Source: Ceriagrion tenellum
Lineage: Eukaryota > Arthropoda > Insecta > Odonata > Coenagrionidae
Length of the DNA: 64,000 nucleotides
Assembly (NCBI GenBank): GCA_963169105.1
Contig: OY720643.1
Coordinates: 22,850,373 to 22,914,372 of the forward strand
Direction: 5' to 3'
In this document: positions 1-10,752 of the stretch, one piece after another
Position numbering within the stretch: position 1 is the first letter of the stretch
How the letters are laid out: each line of letters opens with the position of its first letter
Notes under the pieces: model-generated
The model's input: the letters and a program-made list of their open reading frames with translations, nothing else
Databases searched by the model: none
Told to the model about the DNA's origin: nothing
Program-made: the position numbers and the translations under genes

Positions 1-768
1 CACTTGTCTCGGAAGTACTAACGCGTGGGACGGAATAAGTACAACGGATATCAAGCGAAGAATAGCCCAAGCTAAGAAGGCGTTCATTGGATAAAGACAA
101 TTGCTGTGCTCAAAGAAGATAGGACTAAAAACCAGGAAACAGTATGTAAAATATTCGTGTGGAGTGTAGCACTCTATGGATCGGAAGCATGGACCACTAG
201 GAAAGAAGACTAGAACAGACTAGGAGCCTTCGAAACCTGGTGCTGGAGGAGGATGCTGAAGATTAAATGGGCGGACAAAAATAATAATAATAATAATAAT
301 TTTTTCTTTAACACTTACAGGTTTCCCCAATTACAAGTGTTTTAATATATCATGAGACGAACACAAACACCCATATCCTGGGCATTGAATAATCTTACCC
401 AGGCAGGACTCGAACCCGCGACCCTCGGGTTAGAAGGCGAGGACTTAACCCCGCCGACACCGGGGCCGACCGATAGGAAATGATGAAGTGTACAGAAGAG
501 TAGAAGAGGAAAGGACCATATAGAACACCGTACAGAAAAGAAGAACCAGATGAATTGGACACACCCTGAGACACAATGGGTTTGTGAAGAACATAATAGA
601 AGGAAAAATGGAGGGAAGACCCAGGAATAAGGACATGGACCAAAAAATGAGGAAAGTATGTGGGGAAACATACCAGGAGGTAAAGGAACTAGCACTATAT
701 AGGTAAGGGTGGAGGGCTGCAGTCAACCTATCTTAGGGTCGAACGACCTATGATGATGGTGATGATGA
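1..768 (+). mobile_element. LINE family C (RTE/CR1-like) 3' end, split by a SINE
   Basis: Broken reading frames give the C-terminal part of a non-LTR reverse transcriptase ORF. Residues like K-I-F-V-W-S-V-A-L-Y-G-S-E-A-W lie near 145-200 and a W-C-W-R-R-M-L-K-I-K-W block near 235-275. A second block with R-R-V-E-E-E-R-T-I-W and W-x-G-H-T-L-R-H-N-G lies at 490-590. Stops and frameshifts make it a pseudogene. The element ends in a short (GAT)n-like tail at about 752-770. The same family recurs at 18055-18475 and 62960-63560, and probably at 40105-40590. Bases 283-470 are a later SINE insertion, because the two halves join cleanly when compared with the other copies. The 5' end lies outside the window. 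Confidence 0.85.
283..470 (-). mobile_element. tRNA-derived SINE inserted in LINE C
   Basis: On the minus strand a polymerase III box B, GGTTCGAGTCC, is seen at 406-416. A tRNA-like arm rich in GTCGGCGGGGTTAAG lies at its 5' side. The left boundary on the plus strand is an (ATA)n run at 283-300, as expected for the 3' tail of a minus-strand SINE. The insertion separates two parts of one LINE copy. Box A is only approximate, so the tRNA of origin is not assigned. Confidence 0.75.
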
Positions 769-2904
769 TACCTCTATTCATATCACCCCAAAACCTTTCG
801 GGGTAGACAAAAAAAATTAAATGTTGCCGATTATCCTAGAAGACTGAGTGAATTCTTCTCGGATTACACATTACTCGGGTCACAGTTTCCATGTTTGCAA
901 ACGTTAAAACCAGTGTCCCGCTCATCATCAAAGAGCTGTAATGATGGTGAGCCAGCCCTGATGATGGCGAGTGAGACGCTGGCTGAAACGTTGATTCGGT
1001 GTGTAACCGGAGAAGAATTCAGTCATATCGTTCACCAAAAAAGAATATGTTCATATCCTGGAAAACTGGCTCCCATTTAATAATTTCCACAGCCATGCCT
1101 GATTCTTAAAAACCATCTTTGTAATATATATTGTAACACTAACAGAGCACTAACAGTTTTTAATTGCAGACGCTCTCAGTAATTACCAAAATATACGCAT
1201 AGAACAAAATATGAAATAAAATTATCAAAATAAGGTTTCAACCTTACTCATTTTTTCTCCCCATACTTGCTGAAAAAACCTTTTAAAACCGTATTTTTTG
1301 GTATGCTGTAGATATCTGTTAGGTAAAAATTTGTTTTACCCTTAAAATTGTAGAGAAAGCATACGATAGCACACTCAAATTTCTGACGCGATCAATGCAC
1401 AATAAAGATCTCGTATTTTTTTTATTTAGAGCCTCAGTTGTAATACACTCGCACCATTACTTAAGGAAAACGGCTCATGCTTGATTGCTCTTATCTCAAA
1501 AAGTGGTACTGTTGGCCACTTATCTTTGGTCTTGAAAAGGAAGTAATGATGAAATATTTGATAAGAAATGAGAATAATGTAATCTCTTAATTGACAATGA
1601 GGCCAACTTCATCACATTTTATGTAAAGTGAGAAATAAGGACAGTAATTTGTATTTATAAAGAAAGAAATGCGCAGAAATTTGCATTTGTAATTGCTTTC
1701 AATGAACGTCCGATGTAACTACTGCGTTCCTGCAGTTTAGTGTAACTGAATGGCGTAAGAATACCTTCCGTTGAGCTTCTCCATGGTTCTCGAGATAATC
1801 TACCACATGCAAGACCACTTAAAGGCGACGGCATTGGGAAAACGTACAAATTAATGAGTTAACTTACGTCTTACAGTTGCGATTCAATTTCCGCATTCAT
1901 TTCTTGCGCGCTTCACAATAAATTCTTTAATCTTACTGTAGATGGAGCGGTGTAGGTCAATCATTGAGAGCCAATTTCAATAGGTTTTCAAGTGAGTTGG
2001 AAAGGATTCCGAGGGCGACATTTCATTCGAGAGCATTTGCTTAGAGTATGTAAATCACAATGTTTGCGGTAATGCAAATAATCCAAGAATAATGATTCAC
2101 GTTTTCGCCAATGTGTTACCCAAGGATTAAAAGTATTTGGGTTAAACATTGGTATTAAAAACTTAACTACAAGTAACGTCTCGTAAATCTTACGACCCAT
2201 GGTTCAGCATTGTAAATGACAGGAAAAAATAACCGGAAATGGTTCACATATGATTATTTACATTTTAAAACAAATTTACTTATACACAACTCCTCACTTT
2301 TATTGTAAACAAATATTTCACTTACATATATAGGTCGTAATTCTTCCGGAAAAGTGATATTTTTTCGGAGGAAACCCAGAGTAAATATACTACAATGTCG
2401 CAATGTTTAAAATGCTAGTCTTTTGAGTGTAAAAGGTATAGACATAGGAAGTGCTCTCGGGACGATGAGGTACTTAAATAGTCGGGAACAGGTAACGTGT
2501 CGTAAATTTTACCACGATGATTCTCTAAAAAGTAATAAACTGTAGAAACTAATGCCATATAAGTTCTATTCCCAAGGTCTGGTATCGGTAGGAAGGTATA
2601 CAGAAGGTGGTTTTACTAAAGACACAGTAAATCGGTAAAAAAGGCATTATGTAAAGTATTTTTAGTCGAAAATTTTACAAGCGTTACCACTAAAGGGTTA
2701 AAGCGAGTTACAACATGAGAAAATGATGATTTCGGCGCGGTATTAAATATTTGGAAGAAAATTTAAATTACATGTGTTTTTCATACATTTTACCCGACGT
2801 GGCACCTAAAAATTTGCTGACAACTATTATAATGACGTGACATGTGATATTTTGCGTTTTAAAGATAATTTGTATCGTTACAATCAAATAATTAGAAAAT
2901 ATAC
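769..2904. other. No gene recognised
   Basis: AT-rich single-copy-looking DNA. Only short open frames are present, none with a recognisable domain or codon pattern. No repeat boundary could be set. Confidence 0.5.
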
Positions 2905-3915
2905 CTCATGAGCTGTAAAGCTAAATGTTGAAATCGCATTGAATTACCAAAATACCAAATCGGTAAAATTTAATAACTTCACTTTTTTCTATCCTTATTC
3001 AATTGTACATTTTTATAATATTAAAAAAGTTTCCTAATAAATTAAAATAGATTATTCATGATATAAAGACCATAGTTTGCGCGATCACAGCGATAAACGC
3101 GTAATTTTAAGATTTTCAAATCGTCAATAGAGAATACTTTTCATGCACAAAATTTTAAGTAAAATTCCTAGATCATTAAACGTTTTCGGTTGGTATTTAA
3201 AAATATTGTATCCATAAAAAATGTGCATTAAATTTCAATAAAATTTTCCTTACACCAGATAAATTTGTAGCCATCGCTGTACACCGCAAACAGTAAGTAG
3301 ACCGCCGATGCAAATACCACAAATTCATGCACTTGAAATCAATTTCCAATCTGTGACTGAAAAGAAAAAGTTGTTCAATTCATTTTTGTTTCATTAAATT
3401 ATTTTCTTGCATCAAAATGTACCTAATGAGCCATAGGGCCACATGTTAAAATGGCAATGGATTACCAAAATATCAAATCGGTAAAATATATTTTTTTTTC
3501 ACTTTTTTATCAGTAATCAACTACAGAGTTTTATAATATCGGAATAATTTACATAAGAAATAAGCATGTTTTTTTAATGTTCATGGTAATAAGCGCGTCG
3601 TCATAGAATGTGAAAGCAGTAGACAGAGACTATTTTGTATGCAGCGAAATATTTGTAAAATTTTCAAATAACAAAAAGTTTTTTCGGGGTTTTAAAATAT
3701 TGTGTTTATAAAAAGCATTAATTCAATAGTAATACAATTGTTCTTGCATTGAAAAACGCGTTGCTACCGCTGTACACCGTAAACTGTCTGTAGACCGCCT
3801 CAGATGCCAATTCTACAATAATTATGCTCATAAAATCAATTTTTAATCTCTATTTATTTTTTAAGAAAATGTTGTCCAGTTCATTTCATTGAATTGTTTT
3901 TTGCTCTATTCCATA
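2905..3915. repeat. Two-unit diverged tandem repeat, period about 490-515 bp
   Basis: Landmarks recur in the same order in two units. ATGAGC followed by ATTACCAAAATA-CAAATCGGTAAAAT occurs at about 2910-2965 and 3424-3485. GCTGTACACCG followed by GTAGACCGCC occurs from 3276 and again from 3769. A block around GTTCAATTCATTT or its variant closes each unit. The units are clearly diverged. This may be an isolated piece of a satellite or an old segmental duplication. Confidence 0.75.
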
Positions 3916-4494
3916 GCGTCTTTTTTTAATCAAAGCTTTTCGTATTTCATACATGTCCTCCTTTTTTGTCGGCATCTTAGATTTTATCAGCCAATGTGAC
4001 CAATAAATATAACCGTATCTGCACGGAAAAACATGCAAAAGCAATAATCAAAGCAAAAAAAGGAAATGGTACGCAGGAAAGTTTTCCGCATACGTCTCTT
4101 GGTAAAATACGAGAAGACCACATAATAGGAATAAGAGGGGAGCCATCTTTTTTTAATTTCATTAAATAACCTCCGAGATAAGGATTATTAATTAAAGACT
4201 TTTTTTTCAACTTTAATGCCGTATTTCTCCAGATCACCCCTCCCACGAACCATAAAAGGACAGAAATCCATAGGAATGGGACGCGGTCCAAAAAGGGGAG
4301 ATCCGGCCAAGAACTGAAACTTAACGTCACTTTGTGAAGATTTCGTAAATCCCTGAAAGTCAGATATCGTTGAAACTATTCGTGAAATTAAAATTCGTAC
4401 GTTCGTGAAAGTGAAGTGAAATTAGTTCAGTTTCATCTGATTTATTTGATGATGATTATAACTAATTTATTCACTAGCTTTCCAATCATTGCGT
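3916..4494. other. No gene recognised
   Basis: AT-rich DNA. A minus-strand open frame of about 117 codons (3977-4330) has low-complexity hydrophobic and Lys-rich stretches and resembles no known family. Confidence 0.5.
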
Positions 4495-4650
4495 TAACAA
4501 ATGATGTGGTACGAAGTCACTCGCACGGGTGCATATACACCAAGGGTTGAAACTTGCCCTGAAAAAATCATTTCACTTGACCGGGATTCTAATCCGAATC
4601 TCCCAATTGCCAGTCAGGTTAAACCACCAAGCCATCTTCCTTCAAGATGA
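4495..4650 (-). mobile_element. tRNA-like SINE copy (family S1)
   Basis: The segment ACGAAGTCACTCGCA...GTGCATATACACCA is shared with 5618-5665. It is followed by a minus-strand tRNA-like head: box A-like GGCTTGGTGG near 4635-4625 and a decayed box B around GAATCCCGG near 4590-4600. The two copies differ at many positions. A run of ten G follows at about 4661. Its identity as a SINE is inferred from the tRNA-like head and the second copy. Confidence 0.6.
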
Positions 4651-4679
4651 ATTTCGAGGGGGGGGGGGTTAATGCGAAC

Positions 4680-5180
4680 TAGATGTTTACGCCTCAAGTC
4701 TACATTGTAGCACATGAGACGAAGTCGAGCTTACAAAGCCACGGTCGCGGTTGTAACATAACGCTGGCCTCGCCATTTTTTCTTTAACTACCTCATGGCT
4801 TATTATAACAATAAGGGACCCGCCATATTGTGAAGTGAGAATAAACAATAGACCGAGGGAGTGGAAGCGTCGGCAACAAAAGGAGCTAGGGAGTGTAGAG
4901 GAAACCGTCGGAGTGTACGGTCGTGCCAGGACAGCACGCAGGGATTTTTGTAGAGGAAACCGTCGGAGTGTACGGTCGTGCCAGGACAGCACGCAAGTTT
5001 TGGTAGAGGAAAGTTCCAGAGTGTGGCATCGTGCGAGACATAGCCCACGTAGAAAAGGAGAATTGACAAAGGAGCTGGAATTAAGGAGAGGAACGCAGGC
5101 TGAGAGGATTTTCCAGACCACAGAGGGACAAGCCAACCTGTGTCGTCGAATAATTGGGTTGTAACTATAAACTTTTATTT
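4680..5180. repeat. 46-bp direct repeat in a possible LTR-like segment
   Basis: A 46-bp unit beginning GTAGAGGAAACCGTCGGAGT is repeated exactly at 4895-4940 and 4950-4995. A diverged third unit starts at about 5003. An AATAAA occurs near 4843. The 4680-5180 stretch could be a solo LTR, but no paired LTR, integrase or RT is seen, so this is only a suggestion. Open frames across it on both strands (up to 165 codons) look like by-products of the duplication. Confidence 0.6.
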
Positions 5181-5610
5181 TCATATAAGATACAAGAAGC
5201 CATAAGGCAAGAGGTTTTTAATTGGCCAAGAATTAAGTTTGTGACTGGATGTTGTGAAAAGTTTAAGTGGAGAAGTGTGGCAAATAATTGGACAATATAC
5301 TTAAAAGAAGGAATAATTATTCATATGCCAAATTTGTGCGTAAATTAGAATATACAGTTGGTCATGACCTTAGGATATAAGTAATTATTTCATAATTTAA
5401 ATTGTCTGTAAATCGAATATTTCATGTTGTTAAGTAAATTGCAACCGTATCTCTAAACCTGCTACGTTTCATGTATTTTCTTTTCCGACGAGCAAGCTTG
5501 GGCATAATACAAAGTAGAAGAACAATAACGAAGGAAATACGTGTTACACGGTGGATAAACCCATCACTGTCGTTATAAATTGACGAAAATTGACAAACCT
5601 CCAGTCATTG

Positions 5611-5790
5611 CACTTAACAAATGAAGTGGTACGAAGTCACTCGCAAAGGGTGCATATACACCACGGTTGAAATTCGCCATGAAAAAAATCACTTGACTTC
5701 ATTGACCATTTGACTTGAAATTGGGAGATCCGGGTTCGAATCCCGGACGAGTCAAATGATTTTTACATGGCGAATTTCTACCCGGATACA
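5611..5790. mobile_element. Inverted pair of S1 SINE copies
   Basis: Bases 5618-5690 match the 4495-4650 element. From about 5691 the same element follows in the opposite orientation. Its head is on the plus strand, with a perfect box B-like GGTTCGAATCCCGG near 5731, and it reads into ATTTTTACATGGCGAATTTC, the reverse complement of the first copy's tail. The element is interrupted after 5790 by LINE B and resumes at 6770. Confidence 0.65.
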
Positions 5791-6773
5791 TAGACATAAG
5801 AGTTTGGGAACGTTTGGGAACCGTTTTTGTTTTAATGATAAAATCGTGCTTCTCCCCACAAAAGTGTGCTTCTCAAAAAGTGCGATTATGGATTGGATTG
5901 GATTTTTGGGGAGGCGACCGACGGCTAAGGTCATTTGCGCCATATGGGATAGGTAAGGGAGGAAGGGTGGATAGAAACCCAGCGTCGGCATTAGCCTGCT
6001 CTTAACGAAAGGCGCCAAGGGGACCTCGGCTTAACGTCTCATCCGACAGACGGAGTACTCCACTTAAAGTGCCCTCCACAAGACACTCAAGTAGGGATCG
6101 GGTTCCTCTGAAAAACATCCGCCACTGCAGGGATTTGAACCCTGGCCGCCCGTGTGGTAGGCGAGTACTCTAACTACCACACCAACCCGATCCCCCGTGC
6201 GATTATGCAAAGAGACAAAAGTGTGCTTCTTCCCACTTTGTTGTATGGTAGTGAAAATGGGTATGTCAGGATAGACATAAGAATAGACTAAACGCCGTGC
6301 GTATGAGTTACCCGAGGAGTGTTTGCGGCACAAGTCAGATGGATGGGGTCACGAATGAGTGGGTAATAAATGAATGTGGATTACATGCTCCAGCAATGGA
6401 CGTATATGAAAGGAGTGTGCTTAGTTGATTTGGCCATGTTGAGAGAACGAATGGGAGTCGAATAACGAAACAGTTATATAAGAGTGAAATGAATGATGTG
6501 AGAGGTAGAGGTAGACTGAGAAAGTTATGGTTGAATGTGGTTGAGGAAATTCTTAGGATGAATATTAGGAGTCTTAAAAACAGGAGGGCGTGTATGAAGC
6601 AGTGAATGGGGGTAAATGGAGGCAAAAGAGGTTTGCAAGGATAGGTCAGAATGGAGGAAATTATTGAAGCAGAGGAAGGTGTACAATTATGTATTAACGA
6701 GGGAAACATTTTGACTGTGCCTACCCCGGAAGGGAACGGCGTGATGGGTATGTATGTATGTATGTCTGTAATT
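5791..6773 (+). mobile_element. LINE family B 3' end inserted in SINE S1
   Basis: Degenerate RT C-terminus (pieces of L-R-R-F-G-H-V-E-R, W-V-I-N-E-C-G and G-R-G-R-x-R-K-L at 6340-6600). A conserved 3' end reads GTGCCTACCCCGGAAGGGAA followed by a (TATG)n tail at 6747-6766. AATTTCTACCC occurs on both sides, at 5773-5783 and 6770-6780, which fits a target-site duplication in the SINE beneath. Bases 5891-6196 are another SINE inside it. The best preserved relative is at 23085-23770 (minus). Confidence 0.8.
5891..6196 (-). mobile_element. tRNA-Gly-like SINE, 306 bp, nested in LINE B
   Basis: The head on the minus strand resembles tRNA-Gly: TGGTGTGGTAG, an ACTCGCCTACCACACGGG anticodon-arm-like block, and box B GGTTCAAATCC at about 6130-6140. 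The tail is the plus-strand repeat GATTGGATTGGATT at 5891-5904. The 11-bp sequence GTGCGATTATG flanks it exactly at 5880-5890 and 6197-6207. That is a clean target-site duplication and sets both borders. The flanks continue the LINE B sequence seen intact at 23590-23660. Confidence 0.9.
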
Positions 6774-6789
6774 TCTACCCTGATGTATT

Positions 6790-7102
6790 TATTCACTCCT
6801 ACACTCTATCACTAGTAACTCACACGCCTCCCATTAAATAATTTGCCTATTAAAGTTTTAGGTGAGTGCCAAAAGTTCTACTACCTGAGCTGGCATCAAC
6901 GATGAATGCATGCTATTTATCTTTTCATCGACTACACAATTATAATGACAAGATTCAATGAATACGAAATAAGAAAATAGGACATTACGATTCCAGTGAC
7001 TTAAGGGGCTCATTATCACACGGCATGAAGTTACCTTGAAGTTCTTATGCCGCGTAATAAGAGAAACTTTTAAAAGATCGTAGGCTTTCCCGGCGAATAC
7101 TA
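6790..7102. other. No gene recognised
   Basis: Unremarkable AT-rich spacer between the nested LINE/SINE block and the Penelope element. Confidence 0.5.
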
Positions 7103-7902
7103 TAGATAAATATTTCTAGGGTTTGGCACCGGATAAGGCTGTTTAAGGCCAACGTTTCGATGAGAAACTCACTCATCGTCATCAGGGCTAAGACTGACTG
7201 CCGAGTTTGGTCCACGCCGGGTTTTTATACTAAGATAGCCAATGGACGGTTGAGGCCCATTGTTGACCAGCCGATTCAAATTTGGCTCAGGGCGGTTGGA
7301 ATTTGAATTTTATCCGCGACCGTTTTATTTTATCAATCAACGGACTCCATATTTGGCTGATGCTCTGCCCAGAGTCTCGGTTAAGCTTTTTCTCCTCGAG
7401 ACGTATTTCTATTGCCTCTTTTACTAATCGATCCCAATATCTATAAGATCGGCATAGGATTTTTGCGCCGTTAAAATTGATGGAGTGCGCCATATCGAGG
7501 CTATGCTCAGCTAAGGCCGATTTTTCGGGTTGAAAAAGTCTAATGTGCCTCCTTAGCTCCGTAATTCTGGCTTCTACCGTACGTGATGTCTCTCCAACGT
7601 AGGCAAGGCCACACTCACAAGGGATGTTATACACTCCAGGCACTCTGAGGCCAAGTTCGTCCTTAACTCTTACGAGCCCATGTCGAATTTTCTTTGGAGG
7701 TCTATGGATCACCTGTAGGTTGTGCCTATGTAAAATTCTTCCTATTTTCCCCGAGATGGTGGAAACATAAACAGTATAAAAACCCGGCGTGGACCAAACT
7801 CGGCAGTCAGTCTTAGCCCTGATGACGATGAGTGAGTTTCTCATCGAAACGTTGGCCTTAAACAGCCTTACCCGGTGCCAAACCCGAGAAATATTTATCT
7901 AA
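7103..7902 (-). mobile_element. Penelope-like element fragment with inverted terminal arms
   Basis: About 128-bp arms at 7103-7231 and 7776-7902 are nearly perfect inverted repeats of each other. They bracket the GIY-YIG coding fragment. Inverted or pseudo-LTR arrangements of this kind are known for Penelope retroelements. Each arm carries a hammerhead-like core: CTGATGA, a helix GATGAG/CTCATC, then GAAACGTT. In the right arm it lies at 7812-7860 on plus; in the left arm at 7146-7190 on minus. The reverse transcriptase part is absent. Confidence 0.85.
7287..7844 (-). pseudogene. GIY-YIG endonuclease domain of a Penelope-like element (5'-truncated)
   Basis: The open frame holds G70-V-Y-N-I-P-C-E-C-G followed by A-Y-V-G-E-T-S-R-T at about 81-89, the two halves of a GIY-YIG nuclease signature. 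Then come R-x-T-E-L-R-R-H, S-A-L-A-E-H-S near 112, and a Y-W-D-R-L-V-K-E-A-I-E-I block near 140-150 that supplies the conserved Glu. In Penelope elements this C-terminal domain nicks the target for reverse transcription. The first ~45 codons read through the terminal arm and are not real coding sequence; the upstream RT is missing. The nuclease frame is intact, so the insertion is not very old. It is not expected to be functional alone. Confidence 0.85.
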
Positions 7903-9906
7903 GAAAAATTTAAGTTGCGAGTATTGTGTACTACTTTACAGCTCGTGTGAGTTAAATCCGCAATCCTCTGCGGTAACACAATGTAATGAGTTAGTCTAGT
8001 AAATCAAAATTTTGAATCATCTCTACGTAGTTACCGTTATTTACTTTTCATTTTCATGTTTTTTTATCAGAGCTTTACGAGTGCCATTCTCATGATTGGT
8101 GAATTTGAGCTATCAATTTTTTTTTTGCCAGAATGTCGTTTCGCTATACATGGGAGAATTTGAGCTATCTATTGTAAGAAAAATCTTCTATCAAGTTCCG
8201 GAATTGTTTTCAACAATCAAGCCAAAACAACAAATGATGTGATAGAAGATAAAGTTTACACAGTGTCAACTTCATCTACATTTGAACAAGTCCAATGAAT
8301 CGAGTCCAGTCACATGATTGTAATATAAAGGTTGGCATTAATAGAAATTCCACCGTCAAAACTAAATTTAAATCTATTGAAATTCTACGAGTGATATCAC
8401 TGGAACAAAGATTACCTAATATAATATTTCAAATTTTCCTGGCGAACTGTATTAATAAAGCTTACCTGGTTTTAAAAATTCAAATGTAGGTTTATGTGTG
8501 CAAGATACAACAGATGTAAATTCAAATGTAGACTCCCATGTTATATAATAAAAATGCTAAAATAGATGGTGCTTCTTGTAAGTAAATATTTAATTATTTT
8601 AAAATTAATAATAAACAGTGTAGTCTGAATATCAGAAGTGAGTCAAAGGATAAGAAACAGCAGAATCAGTTTTTGTAACTGTCTATAAATTAAGTTCCTC
8701 AAGATTCAATTTATATTCAGATGCATACATGTAACGTGCTCCCTGCAATTAACTGCGACATCAATGAATTATCCTCAAGGTAATCAATAGCTGCCAATTA
8801 CTCGAGCGTGACTAAATAATATCCCCGTGCAATAATGAAGTTGTCGTCAGCACAGCGTAATAATGGGCTTCTTGTGTCACGTAAAAGCGTGACAACTGCG
8901 AATTTAAGTCACGCAGTGCTATCAAAATTAATTAGATAGACACCACCTTTAAACAATGTACTGCCAAACATTTCAAACCTCCTTGGCATCTTTCTCGTTA
9001 TTTTAGATAATAACTCAAATATTATAAGTTACAAGTACAGAAAAATCTATGATAGATTGTCATTCTTGATTTGAGCATTACATACTTCTGTTCACATCTA
9101 ATATTAACTGCTGGCAATTTTCTTAAACACAACCCACATTTCTCTTTTTTGAAATAAGATATTCTTAGAACTTTAAGGAGTTCAGCATGACTTTATCTTT
9201 GTTAGTGCATCTTCTGAATAACAAATAATGGGTATGAGAGTGCATCGCAATACTTTTGCCTCTACCACGCAAATAGTTCTTTCTACAAGGTCAGAGCAAA
9301 TTTTAAGTATAGGTCACAAGCGCCCCCATAATTAACTATGCCATAAATACGGTAGAAATAGCCTTGATTCACCTCAATCGGTATGTATCAAGTTTCTCTT
9401 CCATAGAATGGGGGTGAGTCCGTGAATTTAGTGAAGAAATCAGCATCAATACCTATAAGATGGAAGTATACATTTGTAAAAGAATCCAATTGTTATCGAG
9501 ATATTTACCGGCGAGTAACGGTTTATAATCGATGGAAATATAGCAGGAACTGAAATTTTGTAAACAATCATGACACCAGAGTTTCTACTTTTCATTCACA
9601 TGAAAATGCTCCCAAATTTCGGGTCAGGAACGCTCATGCATCACTTATTATCGGGAATGTATAAATCACAAGAGATAATTCAGATTTGGTCATCATAAAC
9701 TCGGATAATATGGCTATTCGCTGGGTTCATCAATACTACTCAATGCGAAGAGACTTCGGGTGCACGAATTCTGGGGACGAGAAAAAGATGCCCGAATTAC
9801 GCATTACTATGCCTTTGCCGTAATTAATTTGCATTATTTTGGAAATATGAGATAAAATACAACAGGAGAACTTCATAATCAATATCCCACAGGCTGCGAC
9901 TTATGC
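7903..9906. other. No gene recognised
   Basis: AT-rich spacer. A GAATTTGAGCTATC motif occurs twice, near 8101 and 8156. No ORF or repeat border can be supported. Confidence 0.5.
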
Positions 9907-10752
9907 ATCTACATACTACCCTGCCTGCTGTCGTATGGGCGTGTGGCAGGGGGTGTTAGGACACCAGTCTTGTAAGAATGTAAGGGAATAGGTTATTGGA
10001 GGTGAAATGGTGACATGCACTACGGGAGTGTATTTTGTGGTGCTCAGTTTTTATTGTGACCGCTTATTGTGCGCGGAAAGAACGAGTTTTTGTACTTATC
10101 TGTCCGACAATGTATCTCTCTTTTTATCGCTTACGTCAGACACAGATATTTAGTGAGGTGTCATGATAATATTCTCTGTGTCGTTCTGAAACACACCAGT
10201 TCTGAATTTATCAAGCAATGTAAGCATAGCGTGCGGCCTCCGAGTCTCTGGGGGCTCCCACCTTAATCTCGCTAAAAGTTGTGAAACACTATACGTTCGC
10301 TCGCAGCAGTTTTTAACGAGGCGTGCACCTTTTCTCTGTATTTTATTAATTTTTTTGGTTAAATCTTTATGACCACGGTCCCAAATGCCCACGGCGTATT
10401 CGAGGTGATGCCTATCCAGAGCTAAGCAGCATCTCTCTCGCAATTTTTCAATCCGAGGGCCTTCCTATTATACGCTTAACAAAACCTAGTTTCTTTAATG
10501 CTGTGCCGCAAGTTTTATACATTCGTGTTCCCCACGATATATCAGAAGTTAATGTAATTCCAAGATATTAAACTCTATCTGAAGATTTTATATTTACTCC
10601 AACCATAGTATACAGTATTGTAGATATTGCGTTTATGTGATGACCTTCACGTGACACTGTGGTGCATTTACTAAGTTTTAATACTAGCCCCCACTTCTGG
10701 CACCACGAATGAACGTTGTTAAGGTGCGATGACAGAACTTCCGCGTCCTAGT
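9907..10752 (-). mobile_element. LINE family A (CR1/jockey-like) 3' part
   Basis: Reading minus, a broken RT C-terminus holds H-L-E-Y-A-V-G-I-W-D, D-L-T-K-K-I-N-K-I-Q-R-K and L-R-W-E-P-P-E-T. It is followed by a 3'UTR and the family's end block (GCCACACGCCC reversed), with a TAGATGC tail. Sequence up to about 10750 continues the RT thumb and linker region. There are stops and a truncated 5' end. This is the longest-reaching of roughly a dozen family A copies in the window. Confidence 0.8.

Noticed and set aside
4687..5184. 165-codon minus and 109-codon plus frames overlapping each other
   Set aside because: They span the 46-bp direct duplication; no family resemblance on either strand, and probably LTR-like or non-coding.
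6110..6200. Possible functional tRNA-Gly gene
   Set aside because: It is the head of a SINE with target-site duplications; the acceptor stem does not close and the body continues beyond the tRNA.
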